DNA from: Deltaproteobacteria bacterium
GTDB taxonomy: Bacteria > Myxococcota_A > UBA9160 > PR03
Direction of reading: 5' to 3'
Assembly: GCA_035063765.1 (NCBI GenBank)
Contig: JAPSFT010000013.1
Coordinates: 1-64,000 of the forward strand
DNA length: 64,000 bases
The notes below the pieces were generated by a model. The model had not been told where the DNA came from and did not search any database. It saw only the letters and a list, made by a program, of their open reading frames with translations. Positions 40,068 to 48,731 of the stretch are shown here, piece after piece. The stretch's first letter is position 1; each line of letters starts with the position of its first letter. Position numbers and translations under genes: made by a program.

Positions 40068-42926
40068 ATGGACCGCTCCGGCGCCGCGCCCGCCGCCGCC
40101 GACTCCGCACAGTACGAGTCCGAAGACCGCCCACCCGAACCCGCGCGTCTCGAGCCGATCCGCTTCGACGCGGGCAGCGCCGGCGCGCTCGCCGACTTCG
40201 GGGTGAACGCCGCCGCGGTCGAGGAGATCCAGGCGCGCTGGGCCGGCGATCCCGGCTCGGTCGACCCCGCCTGGGCCGCCGTCTTCGACGCCGAGGAGTC
40301 GGCCGCAGGTGCCCGCCTGGACCGCCGCACCGCCGAGAAGCACGCGCGCGTCCTGCGGCTGATCCACGCCTATCGCGCGCGCGGCCATCGCATCGCGGAG
40401 ATCGACCCGCTCGGCGGCCGCCGGGACTCGTACTTCCCCGAGCTCGACCCCGGCCACTACGGGCTCGGCCACGACGACCTCGATCGCCCGTTCCTGGCCG
40501 GCGATCTGCCGGGCGGCCCGGTGCAGCCGCTGCGCGACATCCTGGCGCTCCTGCGCGAGACCTACTGCGGCAAGGTCGGGGTCGAGTTCACCCACATCCA
40601 GGACCCCGGGCGCAAGGTCTGGGTGCAGCGCCGGCTCGAGGAGAGCCGCAACCGCAGCCTGTTCGGGAAGGACGACCGGCTGCGTATCCTCGAGCGGCTC
40701 GCCGAGGCGGAGCTCTTCGAGCGCTTCCTGCACACCAAGTTCCTGGGCCAGAAGCGCTTCTCGCTGGAGGGCGCCGAGACCCTGATCGCGCTGCTCGACG
40801 CGGTCGTCGAGGCGGCGCCCGGCCACGGCGTGCGCGAGCTCACGCTCGGCATGGCCCACCGCGGGCGGCTCAACGTGCTCTCGAACGTGCTCGGCAAGTC
40901 GCTCGAGTCGATCTTCGGCGAGTTCGAGGACATCGAGAACGTGGCGGCGCCCTTCGGCTCGGGCGACGTCAAGTACCACAAGGGCTTCTCGAACACCCGC
41001 CGCACGCGCTCGGGCCAGCGCGTCCACCTCTCGCTCACCGGCAACCCCTCCCATCTCGAGGCGGTGAACCCCGTCGTCGAGGGGCGCGCGCGCGCCAAGC
41101 AGGCGTCGATCGGCGATCGGCGCGGGCGCACGATCGTGCCCCTGTTGATCCACGGCGACGCCGCCTTCGCCGGCCAGGGCGTGGTGGCCGAGACGCTCAA
41201 CCTGTCGCGGCTCGCGGGCTACTCGACCGGCGGCACGATCCACGTGGTGGTGAACAACCAGATCGGCTTCACCGCCACGCCTGCCGAGACGCGCTCGACC
41301 CTCTACTGCACCGACGTCGCCAAGATGCTCCAGGCGCCCGTCTTCCACGTGAACGGCGACGACCCGGAGGCGGTGGTGCACGTGGCGCTCTTCGCGCTCG
41401 AGTACCGGCAGCGTTTCGGCGAGGACGTGGTGATCGACCTGGTCTGCTACCGGCGCCACGGCCACAACGAGGGCGACGAGCCGAGCTTCACCCAGCCGCT
41501 GCTCTACGAGAAGATCCGCAGCACGCAGCCGGTCCGGCACCTCTACCAGGAGTCGCTGCTCGCCGCCGGCGTGATCACGCGCGAGGACGCCGAGCGCATG
41601 GAGAAGCAGGAGAACGAGCAGCTCCTGCACGCGCTCGAGACGATCAAGACGCGGCCGCCCGGGCCCGACGAGCCCTACGAGCCCGGCGGGCCGTGGACCG
41701 GCTTCTCGCGCCGGGCGCCGCGCGAGCCGCTCGAGACCGGTGTCGCGATCGAGCGGCTCCAGCAGATCGGCGAGCGCCTCGCGGAGGTGCCGCCCGGCTT
41801 CGAGCTGCACCGCAAGCTCGTGCCCTTCCTCGAGAAGCGGCGCAAGGCGATCGCCGAGGGCGCCGAGCTCGACTGGGCCTTCGCCGAGGCGCTGGCCTTC
41901 GGCTCGCTGCTGCTCGAGGGCTACGCGGTGCGGCTCTCCGGGCAGGATTCCTCGCGCGGCACCTTCAGCCACCGCCACGCCGTGCTGGTCGACCAGAGCA
42001 GCGAAGCCGAGTACGCGCCGCTCGCGCACCTCGCGAACGGCCAGGGCCGCTTCGAGGTCTACGACAGCCTGCTCTCCGAGGCGGCGGTGCTCGGCTTCGA
42101 GTACGGCTACGCCTCGACCGACCCGATGACCCTGGTGCTCTGGGAGGCGCAGTTCGGGGACTTCGCGAACGGCGCCCAGGTCATCATCGACCAGTTCGTC
42201 GCGTCGGCCGGGGTCAAGTGGGGCCGGATCAACGGCCTCGTCCTGCTGCTGCCCCACGGCTACGAAGGACAGGGCCCCGAGCACTCGAGCGGGCGCATCG
42301 AGCGCTACCTCCAGCTCTGCGCCGAGGACAACCTGCAGGTGGTGAACTGCACCACCCCCGCGCAGTACTTCCACGTGCTGCGCCGCCAGATGCGCCGCAA
42401 CTACCGCGCGCCGCTGGTCGTCTTCACGCCGAAGAGCCTGCTGCGCGCGCCGCGTGCCACCTCGAAGCCGGCCGCGCTCGCCGACGGCCGCTTCCAGACC
42501 GTGCTCGCCGACCCGCTCGCGCGCCCGGAGCAGGTGCGCCGGGTCCTGCTCTGCTCGGGCAAGATCTACTACGAGCTCCTCGAGGAGCGCGACAAGCGCT
42601 TCGGCGAGGGCCAGCCGGGCGACGTCGCGATCCTGCGCCTCGAGCAGCTCTATCCCTTCGACGCCGAGGCGCTGGCCGGCGCGCTGGCGCCCCTCGCCGC
42701 GAGCGCCGAGCACTTCACCTGGGTGCAGGAGGAGCCGCGCAACATGGGCGCGTGGAGCTTCGTGCAGGAGCGGATCGAGCCCCTGCTCCCGGCCGGTCGC
42801 GCGCTCGGCTATGCCGGGCGCCTCGCCTACGCCGCCCCGGCCGGCGGCTCGATGCGCGTGCACCGCCGGCGCCAGTCGGCGCTCATCGCCCAGGCCTTCG
42901 GCGACGACGTCTCGCCGGCGCCCTGA
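40068..42926 (+). CDS. sucA: 2-oxoglutarate dehydrogenase E1 component
   Basis: A 952-residue thiamine-diphosphate enzyme of the TCA cycle that decarboxylates 2-oxoglutarate and passes succinyl to the E2 lipoyl group. Landmarks are LTLGMAHRGRLNVLSNVLGK, NPSHLEAVNPVVEG, HGDAAFAGQGVVAETLNLS and VVVNNQIGFTA with the ThDP/Mg site, and CYRRHGHNEGDEPSFTQPL. The length matches the family. The start is uncertain: ATG 40068 has a distant GAGG, while GTG 40026 lies 12 nt after TAACCT and could be leaderless. No E2 or E3 gene adjoins it, unlike the usual sucAB order. The neighbour upstream is the TPR kinase. Confidence 0.93.
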   Translation: MDRSGAAPAAADSAQYESEDRPPEPARLEPIRFDAGSAGALADFGVNAAAVEEIQARWAGDPGSVDPAWAAVFDAEESAAGARLDRRTAEKHARVLRLIHAYRARGHRIAEIDPLGGRRDSYFPELDPGHYGLGHDDLDRPFLAGDLPGGPVQPLRDILALLRETYCGKVGVEFTHIQDPGRKVWVQRRLEESRNRSLFGKDDRLRILERLAEAELFERFLHTKFLGQKRFSLEGAETLIALLDAVVEAAPGHGVRELTLGMAHRGRLNVLSNVLGKSLESIFGEFEDIENVAAPFGSGDVKYHKGFSNTRRTRSGQRVHLSLTGNPSHLEAVNPVVEGRARAKQASIGDRRGRTIVPLLIHGDAAFAGQGVVAETLNLSRLAGYSTGGTIHVVVNNQIGFTATPAETRSTLYCTDVAKMLQAPVFHVNGDDPEAVVHVALFALEYRQRFGEDVVIDLVCYRRHGHNEGDEPSFTQPLLYEKIRSTQPVRHLYQESLLAAGVITREDAERMEKQENEQLLHALETIKTRPPGPDEPYEPGGPWTGFSRRAPREPLETGVAIERLQQIGERLAEVPPGFELHRKLVPFLEKRRKAIAEGAELDWAFAEALAFGSLLLEGYAVRLSGQDSSRGTFSHRHAVLVDQSSEAEYAPLAHLANGQGRFEVYDSLLSEAAVLGFEYGYASTDPMTLVLWEAQFGDFANGAQVIIDQFVASAGVKWGRINGLVLLLPHGYEGQGPEHSSGRIERYLQLCAEDNLQVVNCTTPAQYFHVLRRQMRRNYRAPLVVFTPKSLLRAPRATSKPAALADGRFQTVLADPLARPEQVRRVLLCSGKIYYELLEERDKRFGEGQPGDVAILRLEQLYPFDAEALAGALAPLAASAEHFTWVQEEPRNMGAWSFVQERIEPLLPAGRALGYAGRLAYAAPAGGSMRVHRRRQSALIAQAFGDDVSPAP

Positions 42927-42931
42927 AGAGG

Positions 42932-42973
42932 GCGGGCACCCCCACCAGCGGACTTCGGGGGGCGGGGGCCCGC
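42932..42973. terminator. Possible terminator hairpin after sucA
   Basis: GCGGGC near 42932 pairs with GCCCGC near 42968, and an inner CCCCC pairs with GGGGG, in the 73-nt gap between sucA and the convergent hypothetical gene. No T-run follows. The position supports termination; the structure alone is weak evidence in such G+C-rich DNA. Confidence 0.3.
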
Positions 42974-42999
42974 GTGACCGCCGATCGCGGTCCGTGCCG

Positions 43000-44211
43000 T
43001 CAGGGCTGCGCGGGTGCGGCTGCCCCGCTCCGGGCCGCGGCGGGCGGCGCCTCCGTCCCGCCGGGCCGGGGCGGGACCACGACCGCGACCCCGCGCGCCA
43101 GGTCCTCGCGCATCAGCTCCACCATGTGGAGCTCGTGGGCGTCGACGTGGGATGCGTTCGTGAACACGTCGAGCGGGTAGCGCCTCGTCTTGTGGCGCCC
43201 GGGCAGCAGCAGCAGCTCCTCGCGGTCCGGGAAGCGGCCGTCGAGGAAGCGGTAGCCGCGCACCTCGCCGATCGTGTAGGGCCCCGGCACGCCGGCGTCG
43301 CGCAGGATCTTGCCGTAGACGTCGAGCGGGACGGTCTGGGCGCCGGGCGCGAGCTCGCCCTTGAAGCTCGCGAAGGCCAGCGGCTCGCCGTCGGCTCCGT
43401 AGACGTTGGCGTCGAAGCGGTAGAAGCCGGCCTGGTCGAGATCGATGCCGACCCCGATGCGCAGGCTCCCCTCGTAGAGGCTGTCGTGGACGCTCGCGAA
43501 GCGGCCGGGGATGCGGTCGGCGGGCGTCGAGAAGATCCGCAGCGCGTCCTCGTGCTCGCGGCCGGGCGCCCACGCGAAGCGCACGGTGAGCAGGATCGCC
43601 CCGTGGTGGTCCGCGAAGCGGTGGAGCGGGAGCTCCGTCACGAGCCGATCGCCTTCGGGACGGAACACGAGGGGGTACGGCTCGCCGACGGGGCCCGACC
43701 GCCCCTCGCGCACGGCGCTCGCCGCGACGACCTCGACCGGCACCGCCGCCTCCCCCTGCCGGACCTCGAGCCAGGCGTGCACGGTGTCGGGGCCGACGTA
43801 GGCCCAGTGGTCGGCGGTGAAGAGCCAGGTCACCTGCTCGCCGGGCGGTGCGCCGGCGGTGTCCGGGATCGGACGCGGGCGCTCGTGACGGCGGTTCGGG
43901 AAGAGCAGGTCCTCGTGCGCGCGCGTGAGGCGCCCGGAGCTCGCGGGATAGGGCGTCGCCTCGAGGAAGCGGCGGATCGGCTCGGGGAGCGGCTCGGGCG
44001 CCGGGGCCGGGCGCCTTCTCGCCCGCCCCGGTGCCGTCGCGCCAGCACCGGATGCGGGCGGCGGCGGGGCGGCCGACACGGCCAGCGGCGCGCTCAGGCG
44101 TGCGTGCGTGCGCGAACGCCAGGACCAGACGCCGAGGCCGGTCGCCAGCGCTGCGAGCAGGACGAGCGCGCCGGCGCGCCGGCGCGTCCGTCCTGCCTCG
44201 CGTCCGCCCAA
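43000..44211 (-). CDS. Membrane-anchored hypothetical protein
   Basis: A 403-residue protein I do not recognise. An Arg-rich N-terminus and one hydrophobic segment (AGALVLLAALATGLGVWSW, residues 13-31) suggest an inner-membrane anchor with a periplasmic body. A Pro/Ala-rich linker leads to a mostly beta region with AHEDLLFPNRRHERPRPI and FDANVYGADGEPLAFASFKG. The C-terminus is again Pro/Ala-rich. The start is a TTG at 44211 with GGTGAGG just upstream, 4 nt after the stop of the somatomedin-B protein, so the two are a unit. The second beta part resembles an Ig-like domain by strand pattern only. Confidence 0.7.
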   Translation of the reverse strand: MGGREAGRTRRRAGALVLLAALATGLGVWSWRSRTHARLSAPLAVSAAPPPPASGAGATAPGRARRRPAPAPEPLPEPIRRFLEATPYPASSGRLTRAHEDLLFPNRRHERPRPIPDTAGAPPGEQVTWLFTADHWAYVGPDTVHAWLEVRQGEAAVPVEVVAASAVREGRSGPVGEPYPLVFRPEGDRLVTELPLHRFADHHGAILLTVRFAWAPGREHEDALRIFSTPADRIPGRFASVHDSLYEGSLRIGVGIDLDQAGFYRFDANVYGADGEPLAFASFKGELAPGAQTVPLDVYGKILRDAGVPGPYTIGEVRGYRFLDGRFPDREELLLLPGRHKTRRYPLDVFTNASHVDAHELHMVELMREDLARGVAVVVPPRPGGTEAPPAAARSGAAAPAQP

Positions 44212-44215
44212 ATCC

Positions 44216-45178
44216 TCACCACCCCATGTTGGTGATGAACTTGGTCTTCATCTCGTAGTGGTCGAGGTCGTAGCCGCTGCAGGTCCAGGCGGCCGCGTGG
44301 TTCGTCCACTTGGGCGTCGAGCACATGTTGCTGGTCGACGCCGTGCTGGTCCGCGCGCCCGCCGAGTGGAAGGCCACCGCACCGTCGTCCTCGCCCGGCA
44401 GCAGCCACGAGGAGTACCACCAGCCGTCGTAGCCCCCGACGTGGTAGACGGTCTTGCCGTTGGTGTCGTTGTGGTTGTAGGCGTTGCGCACCTCGCTGGT
44501 GCCGAGGTGGCCGGCGTAGTCGCAGGGGCCGAAGACGTCGGCCAGGAGGTTTCCCGACAGCTCGCTGCCGCCGCCCGCGCCGCCACTCGTGCCCACCCAG
44601 AACACGTTCCAGTTGGTCGAGGAGTTGGCGAAGCGGTGGCCCATGACGGCGTCGCCGCCGCTGTAGTTGAGCACGTAGCAGGCGTTCGAGCCGGTGCAGC
44701 ACTGGTCGAGGTAGCGGCCGAGCGTGTAGCTCGAGTCGGAGAGCCCCGAGTGGTTGGTCTGCACGGCGCGCACGTCGATCGAGGTATAGCCGCTGGCGGC
44801 GGCATAGCGGTCGTTCCAGCCCTGCGAGCACATGCCCCCGAGGTGCAGGATGTAGCGGCGGTTCGCGTTCGCCACGCAACCGGTGTTGTTGTTGCAGACG
44901 GGCTGGTAGTCGGCGCAGCAGTCGCCCTGGCTCGCACAGGCCGCGTCGCACCAGCAGCCGTTGCCGTTGTCGCCCGCGCCGTAGCCGCCACAGGCGCTGA
45001 CGCAGGTACCCGCGTTGTCGCCCCCCTTGCCGGCCTGCGCGGGCCCGGCGGCGATCATCGCCATCGTGACCGCCAGCACCGCGCACGCGGGAGCCAGCCA
45101 GGCGAGCCCCTTCCCGTTCGGGTCCGGGCGCTCTTCGGGACGCACGGGTCCCCGGATGCCGCGACGAACACAGCCCAT
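44216..45178 (-). CDS. Secreted protein with somatomedin-B domain
   Basis: A 320-residue exported protein. After a signal region (residues 24-49, ending AQA), residues 59-95 carry eight cysteines in the somatomedin-B pattern: TCVSAC, GCWCDAAC, GDCCADYQPVC. This disulfide knot is best known from animal vitronectin and ENPP proteins. The rest (residues 100-320) includes YILHLGGMCSQGWNDRY, CYVLNYSGGDAVMGHRFA and VAFHSAGART, which may be a lipase-like alpha/beta-hydrolase fold with a Y-S-G-G elbow. The ATG at 45178 has GGAGGAGGGG upstream; the earlier frame to 45235 crosses the promoter. Asn/Ser/Thr-rich composition differs from its Ala-rich neighbours. Confidence 0.75.
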   Translation of the reverse strand: MGCVRRGIRGPVRPEERPDPNGKGLAWLAPACAVLAVTMAMIAAGPAQAGKGGDNAGTCVSACGGYGAGDNGNGCWCDAACASQGDCCADYQPVCNNNTGCVANANRRYILHLGGMCSQGWNDRYAAASGYTSIDVRAVQTNHSGLSDSSYTLGRYLDQCCTGSNACYVLNYSGGDAVMGHRFANSSTNWNVFWVGTSGGAGGGSELSGNLLADVFGPCDYAGHLGTSEVRNAYNHNDTNGKTVYHVGGYDGWWYSSWLLPGEDDGAVAFHSAGARTSTASTSNMCSTPKWTNHAAAWTCSGYDLDHYEMKTKFITNMGW

Positions 45179-45194
45179 GGACTTCCCCTCCTCC

Positions 45195-45210
45195 GGTGCA
45201 CCCCTGCACC
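45195..45210. promoter_or_regulatory. Perfect hairpin in 5' leader of the somatomedin-B gene
   Basis: GGTGCACCCCTGCACC forms a 6-bp stem with a 4-nt loop on either strand. It lies between a -10-like TAGGAT (45227-45222, minus) and the Shine-Dalgarno sequence of the gene starting at 45178. It could be an operator or a leader RNA hairpin. The function is inference. Confidence 0.4.
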
Positions 45211-45244
45211 GCGGGGCCATCCTACGCGCGGCCACGCACCGGAA

Positions 45245-45808
45245 TCAACGGCTTCGTGTCGCACCCGGGGGATCGGAGGTGCGCGCAGGGCAGGCGCGCC
45301 GGGCCAGCTCGCGCTGCCACGCTTCACGGGGCGGCGTGGTGCACAACACCTCGAGGTCGGAGCGGCGCGCGGGCGCGTCGGCGAGCGAGCCGTGCAGCAC
45401 GAGGGCACCGCCGGCGTCGTGCGCGCCGGGCCCGCGCACGAACCCGTAGGCGGGGTGCACGAAGCCGTACGCGGGAGCGTAGACGCGGGTCACCCACATG
45501 CGGGGGTCGGGCGCCCACTGCGCCGGGAAGGCGAAGCGCCCGCGGGCGTCGCTGGTCGCGAAGCGCGCGTGCCGCGTGGGCTGGGGCGCGCCGCCCACGC
45601 CGGCCCCGTGCCACCACTCGATCACCGTCGCCCCCGCGATCGGCGCTCCCGTCCCGGCGTCGGCCACGCGCCCCTCGACGGCCGGCAGCCGGCACGTGCC
45701 CCCTCCCGGCACGCAGCCGGCGAACGCGAGCGCCACCACCGCCAGCGCCTGCGCCCCGCGCGAACGCTGGCAGCGGGGACGCGAAGGCGCGGCTCGTGCA
45801 CGTTGCAC
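45245..45808 (-). CDS. Lipoprotein with carboxypeptidase-regulatory-like domain
   Basis: A 187-residue putative lipoprotein: a hydrophobic stretch ends AFAGC at Cys32. The mature part starts with EGRVADAGTGAPIAGATVIEWW, the classic opening of a carboxypeptidase-regulatory-like beta-sandwich, and continues with ARFATSDARGRFAFPAQW. Such domains often mediate surface interactions. The GTG at 45808 is preferred to the ATG at 45820, because that ATG lies inside a TATGAT -10 box (45821-45816) and the GTG is 7 nt downstream, implying a leaderless mRNA. It is on the same strand as, and just upstream of, the somatomedin-B unit. Confidence 0.7.
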   Translation of the reverse strand: MQRARAAPSRPRCQRSRGAQALAVVALAFAGCVPGGGTCRLPAVEGRVADAGTGAPIAGATVIEWWHGAGVGGAPQPTRHARFATSDARGRFAFPAQWAPDPRMWVTRVYAPAYGFVHPAYGFVRGPGAHDAGGALVLHGSLADAPARRSDLEVLCTTPPREAWQRELARRACPARTSDPPGATRSR

Positions 45809-45849
45809 GGCGGCGATCATACGCCGGAGGGAGGTTCGGTGCGCGCGCC

Positions 45850-45909
45850 CCGGGCCGCGCGGGCCCGGCTGTGCGTGCTGCATGCCCCGTGCAGCGGCCG
45901 GCCGGCCGC
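45850..45909. other. Cluster of three strong hairpins
   Basis: In the 164-nt divergent gap between the lipoprotein and wax-ester synthase genes lie three structures: CCGGGCC/GGCCCGG (45850-45868, 5-nt loop), GCTGCA/TGCAGC (45877-45895, 7-nt loop) and the 16-nt palindrome GCGGCCGGCCGGCCGC (45894-45909). They would lie in the leader of the synthase mRNA if its promoter is far upstream, or block extension from either side. No conserved riboswitch pattern is recognised. Confidence 0.45.
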
Positions 45910-45972
45910 GCGTGGACCGGGTCCGGAACGTCCGCCATCCTAGGTCCGGGGGGTGGGTCGAAGGGTTGCAGG

Positions 45973-47391
45973 GTGACGCACTACGACCGGCTCTCGGCCC
46001 AGGATCGCAGCTTCCTCGACCTCGAAGGCCCCACGACGCACATGCACGTGGCCGGCGCCTTCCTGTTCGAGCGGGGGGCGCTGGCGACGCCGCAGGGCGG
46101 CGTCGACATCGACACGATCCGTGCCTACGTCGAGGCGCGCCTGTACCGGATCCCGCGCTACCGCCAGCGCCTCGCCTGGATCCCGATCGAGAGCCACCCG
46201 GTCTGGGTGGACGACGACCGCTTCAACGTCCACTACCACGTGCGCCACACCGCGCTGCCCGCGCCGGGGGACGAGCGCCAGCTCAAGCGCCTGTGCGCGC
46301 GCGTCCTGTCCCAGCCGCTCGACCGCGATCGGCCGCTCTGGGAGATGTGGGTCGTCGAGGGGCTCGAGCACGATCGCTTCGCGCTCGTGTGCAAGACGCA
46401 CCACTGCATGGTCGACGGCATCTCGGGCGTGGACCTGCTGGCGGTGCTCCTGTCACCGACGCCCGACAAGGAGTTCGAGCCCGGCCCCGACTGGTACCCG
46501 AACCCCCCGCCGGGCAGGCTCACGCTGCTGCGCGACGCCGCGTGGCGGCGCGCCACGACGCCCTTCGCGCTGGCCGGCGCGACGGTCGCGGCGCTGCGCC
46601 AGCCCGAGGTCACCTGGGAGCGCGCGCGAGAGATCGCGGGCGGGCTCGCGCAGACCCTGACGGCGGCGCTCTCCCCGGCCGCCGATACGCCCTTCAACCG
46701 CCCGATCGGCCCACACCGGCGCTTCGACTGGGTGGGCTTCGACCTCGCCGAGGTGAAGCGGGTCAAGGACCGGCTGGGTGGCACCGTGAACGACGTCGTG
46801 CTGGCGACCGTGGCCGGCGCGGCCTCGCGCTTCCTCGAGCAGCGCGGCATCCCGCTGCGCCGGCAGCGGGAGATGGACTTCCGCGCCTTCTGTCCGGTGT
46901 CGGTGCGCAGCGCCGAGGAGCGCGGCGCGCTCGGCAACCGCGTCTCCTCGATCGTGGCGCGCCTGCCGATCGCCGAGCGCGACCCGGCGCAGTGCCTGGC
47001 GGCGGTGCACGAGGTCACGGCGGACCTGAAGGAGTCGAAGCAGGCGCTCGGGGCCGAGGTGCTGACGTCGGTGTCGGAGTGGACGGCCCCCACGCTGGCG
47101 GCGCTGGCCGCGCGGCTGGCGTTTGCGAACCGGCTCTCGAACCTGATCGTGACCAACGTGCCGGGCCCGCAGGTCCCGCTCTACCTGCTCGGGGCGCGCA
47201 TGCTCGAGACCTACCCGATGGCGCCGCTCTTCGAGGGCCAGGGGTTGGGCATCGCGCTGTTCAGCTACTGCGGCGGGCTGTACTGGGGCTTCAACGCGGA
47301 CTGGGAGCAGTTCCCGGACCTGCACGACTTCGTGGTGGCGATCGACGCCTCCTTCCGCGAGCTGGGCGAGGCGGCCGACGCCGCCGACTAG
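45973..47391 (+). CDS. Wax-ester synthase / diacylglycerol acyltransferase
   Basis: A 472-residue WS/DGAT-family enzyme that makes wax esters or triacylglycerol from acyl-CoA at the membrane surface. The catalytic HHxxxDG motif is KTHHCMVDGISGVD near residue 143-149. GGTVNDVVLATVAGA and SNLIVTNVPGPQVPLYLLGA are the conserved second-domain blocks. MHVAGAFLFE lies near the N-terminus as usual. The GTG at 45973 has only AAGGG at a distance, and CATCCT near 45935 is a possible -10 box. It lies 83 nt before glgC, so lipid and glycogen storage genes adjoin. Specificity for alcohols or diacylglycerol cannot be read. Confidence 0.92.
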   Translation: MTHYDRLSAQDRSFLDLEGPTTHMHVAGAFLFERGALATPQGGVDIDTIRAYVEARLYRIPRYRQRLAWIPIESHPVWVDDDRFNVHYHVRHTALPAPGDERQLKRLCARVLSQPLDRDRPLWEMWVVEGLEHDRFALVCKTHHCMVDGISGVDLLAVLLSPTPDKEFEPGPDWYPNPPPGRLTLLRDAAWRRATTPFALAGATVAALRQPEVTWERAREIAGGLAQTLTAALSPAADTPFNRPIGPHRRFDWVGFDLAEVKRVKDRLGGTVNDVVLATVAGAASRFLEQRGIPLRRQREMDFRAFCPVSVRSAEERGALGNRVSSIVARLPIAERDPAQCLAAVHEVTADLKESKQALGAEVLTSVSEWTAPTLAALAARLAFANRLSNLIVTNVPGPQVPLYLLGARMLETYPMAPLFEGQGLGIALFSYCGGLYWGFNADWEQFPDLHDFVVAIDASFRELGEAADAAD

Positions 47392-47474
47392 CGCGGAGCG
47401 GGCTGTCGTCCGGCGGACGGTGCTGGCCGCCTTGCTCCGTCGGGACCGCGCGTTATCCACCCGAGGGAGGCCCG

Positions 47475-48731
47475 ATGCGAGACACGCTCGCGCTCGTGCT
47501 CGCTGGCGGCGAAGGCCGCCGGCTCGACCCGCTGACCCGCGAGCGCAGCAAGCCCGCCATGCACTTCGGCGGCCGCTACCGGCTGATCGACTTCGTGCTC
47601 TCGAACCTGGTCAACAGCGGCTTCCAGCGCATCAAGGTGCTGACCCAGTACCGCGCGACCTCGCTCGTGCGCCACCTCGCGCGCGGCTGGTCGCTGGCCT
47701 CGACGGTCGTCGACGAGTTCATCGAGCCGGTGCCCGCGGCGATGAACATCGGCCCCACCTGGTTCCGCGGCACCGCCGACGCGATCTGGCAGAACCTCGA
47801 CCTGCTGCGCGAGTCGCGGCCGGCCGACGTGCTCGTGTTCGGCGCCGACCACGTCTACAAGATGGACATCGGGCTGATGGCGGAGCACCACCGCGCGGTA
47901 GGCGCCGACCTCACCGTCGCCGTGCTCTCGGTGCCCCGCGCGGAGGCGGCTGGCGCCTTCGGCTGCATCGAGGTCGACGATTCGGGCTGGGTGCGCGGCT
48001 TCGTCGAGAAGCCCGCCGACCCTCCGCCGATCCCCGGTGACCCCGAGCACACCCTGGTGTCGATGGGCAACTACGTGTTCCGCACCCGCAGCCTGATCGA
48101 GGAGCTGCGCCGCAACGCCGGGCGCAGCGAGAGCACCCACGATTTCGGGCGCGACATCCTGACCAGCGTCTACGGGCGTGCCAAGGTCGCAGCCTACGAC
48201 TTCACCTCCCAGCTCTGCCCCGGCGAGAGCGAGCGCAGCCGCGGCTACTGGCGCGACGTCGGCACCATCGACGCGTTCTTCGAGGCCAACATGGATCTCG
48301 TGTCGGTGGAGCCGCGCCTCAACCTCTACAACGAGCTGTGGCCGATCCGGGGAGTGCAGTCGGGCGGGGGGCCCTGCAAGTTCGTGTTCGCGGACGAGGC
48401 GCGCAACCGCGTCGGTGCCGCCGTGGACTCGATCGTCGGCACGGGCTCGATCGTGTCGGGTGGCTACGTCGAGAACACCGTGGTCTCCAACCGCGTGCGC
48501 GTGAACAGCTACAGCCACGTCTCGGAGAGCGTGCTCTTCCCGAACGTCGACGTCGGGCGCGGCGCGCGCCTGCGCCGCTGCGTGGTCGACAAGGGCGTCG
48601 CGGTCCCGGCCGGCGAGGAGATCGGCTACGACGCCGAGCGCGACCGCGCGCGCTTCACGGTGAGCGAGGGCGGCGTCGTCGTGGTGACCCGCAAGGACTT
48701 CGGCCAGCGCGACGAGTTCGACGTCGAGTGA
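47475..48731 (+). CDS. glgC: Glucose-1-phosphate adenylyltransferase
   Basis: A 418-residue ADP-glucose pyrophosphorylase, the committed step of glycogen synthesis from ATP and glucose-1-phosphate. LVLAGGEGRRLDPLTRERSK is the nucleotide-binding start, and FGADHVYKMD is the catalytic loop. GFVEKPADPP marks the sugar site, and the left-handed beta-helix C-terminus (SYSHVSESVLFPNVDVGRGA) bears allosteric surfaces. The ATG at 47475 has GGGAGG at 4 nt. TTGCTC (47432) and TTATCC (47453) are a weak candidate promoter. It heads the operon with glgA, whose ATG overlaps its stop by one base. Confidence 0.94.
   Translation: MRDTLALVLAGGEGRRLDPLTRERSKPAMHFGGRYRLIDFVLSNLVNSGFQRIKVLTQYRATSLVRHLARGWSLASTVVDEFIEPVPAAMNIGPTWFRGTADAIWQNLDLLRESRPADVLVFGADHVYKMDIGLMAEHHRAVGADLTVAVLSVPRAEAAGAFGCIEVDDSGWVRGFVEKPADPPPIPGDPEHTLVSMGNYVFRTRSLIEELRRNAGRSESTHDFGRDILTSVYGRAKVAAYDFTSQLCPGESERSRGYWRDVGTIDAFFEANMDLVSVEPRLNLYNELWPIRGVQSGGGPCKFVFADEARNRVGAAVDSIVGTGSIVSGGYVENTVVSNRVRVNSYSHVSESVLFPNVDVGRGARLRRCVVDKGVAVPAGEEIGYDAERDRARFTVSEGGVVVVTRKDFGQRDEFDVE

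Noticed and set aside
35144-40330. Long open frame on minus (1728 codons) opposite the kinase
   Set aside because: Antisense shadow typical of very high G+C coding DNA. The plus strand carries complete kinase motifs, and the minus product is low-complexity Arg/Ala/Gly.
39837-42863. Long open frame on minus opposite sucA
   Set aside because: The plus strand encodes an unmistakable 2-oxoglutarate dehydrogenase E1; the antisense product has no recognisable domain.
42927-42999. sucB expected after sucA
   Set aside because: The gap is only 73 nt and the next gene is convergent and unrelated; no lipoyl or E2 catalytic motif is present.
45809-45820. ATG at 45820 as the start of the lipoprotein gene
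   Set aside because: The ATG forms the centre of a TATGAT box with no Shine-Dalgarno sequence; GTG 45808 fits a leaderless start better.
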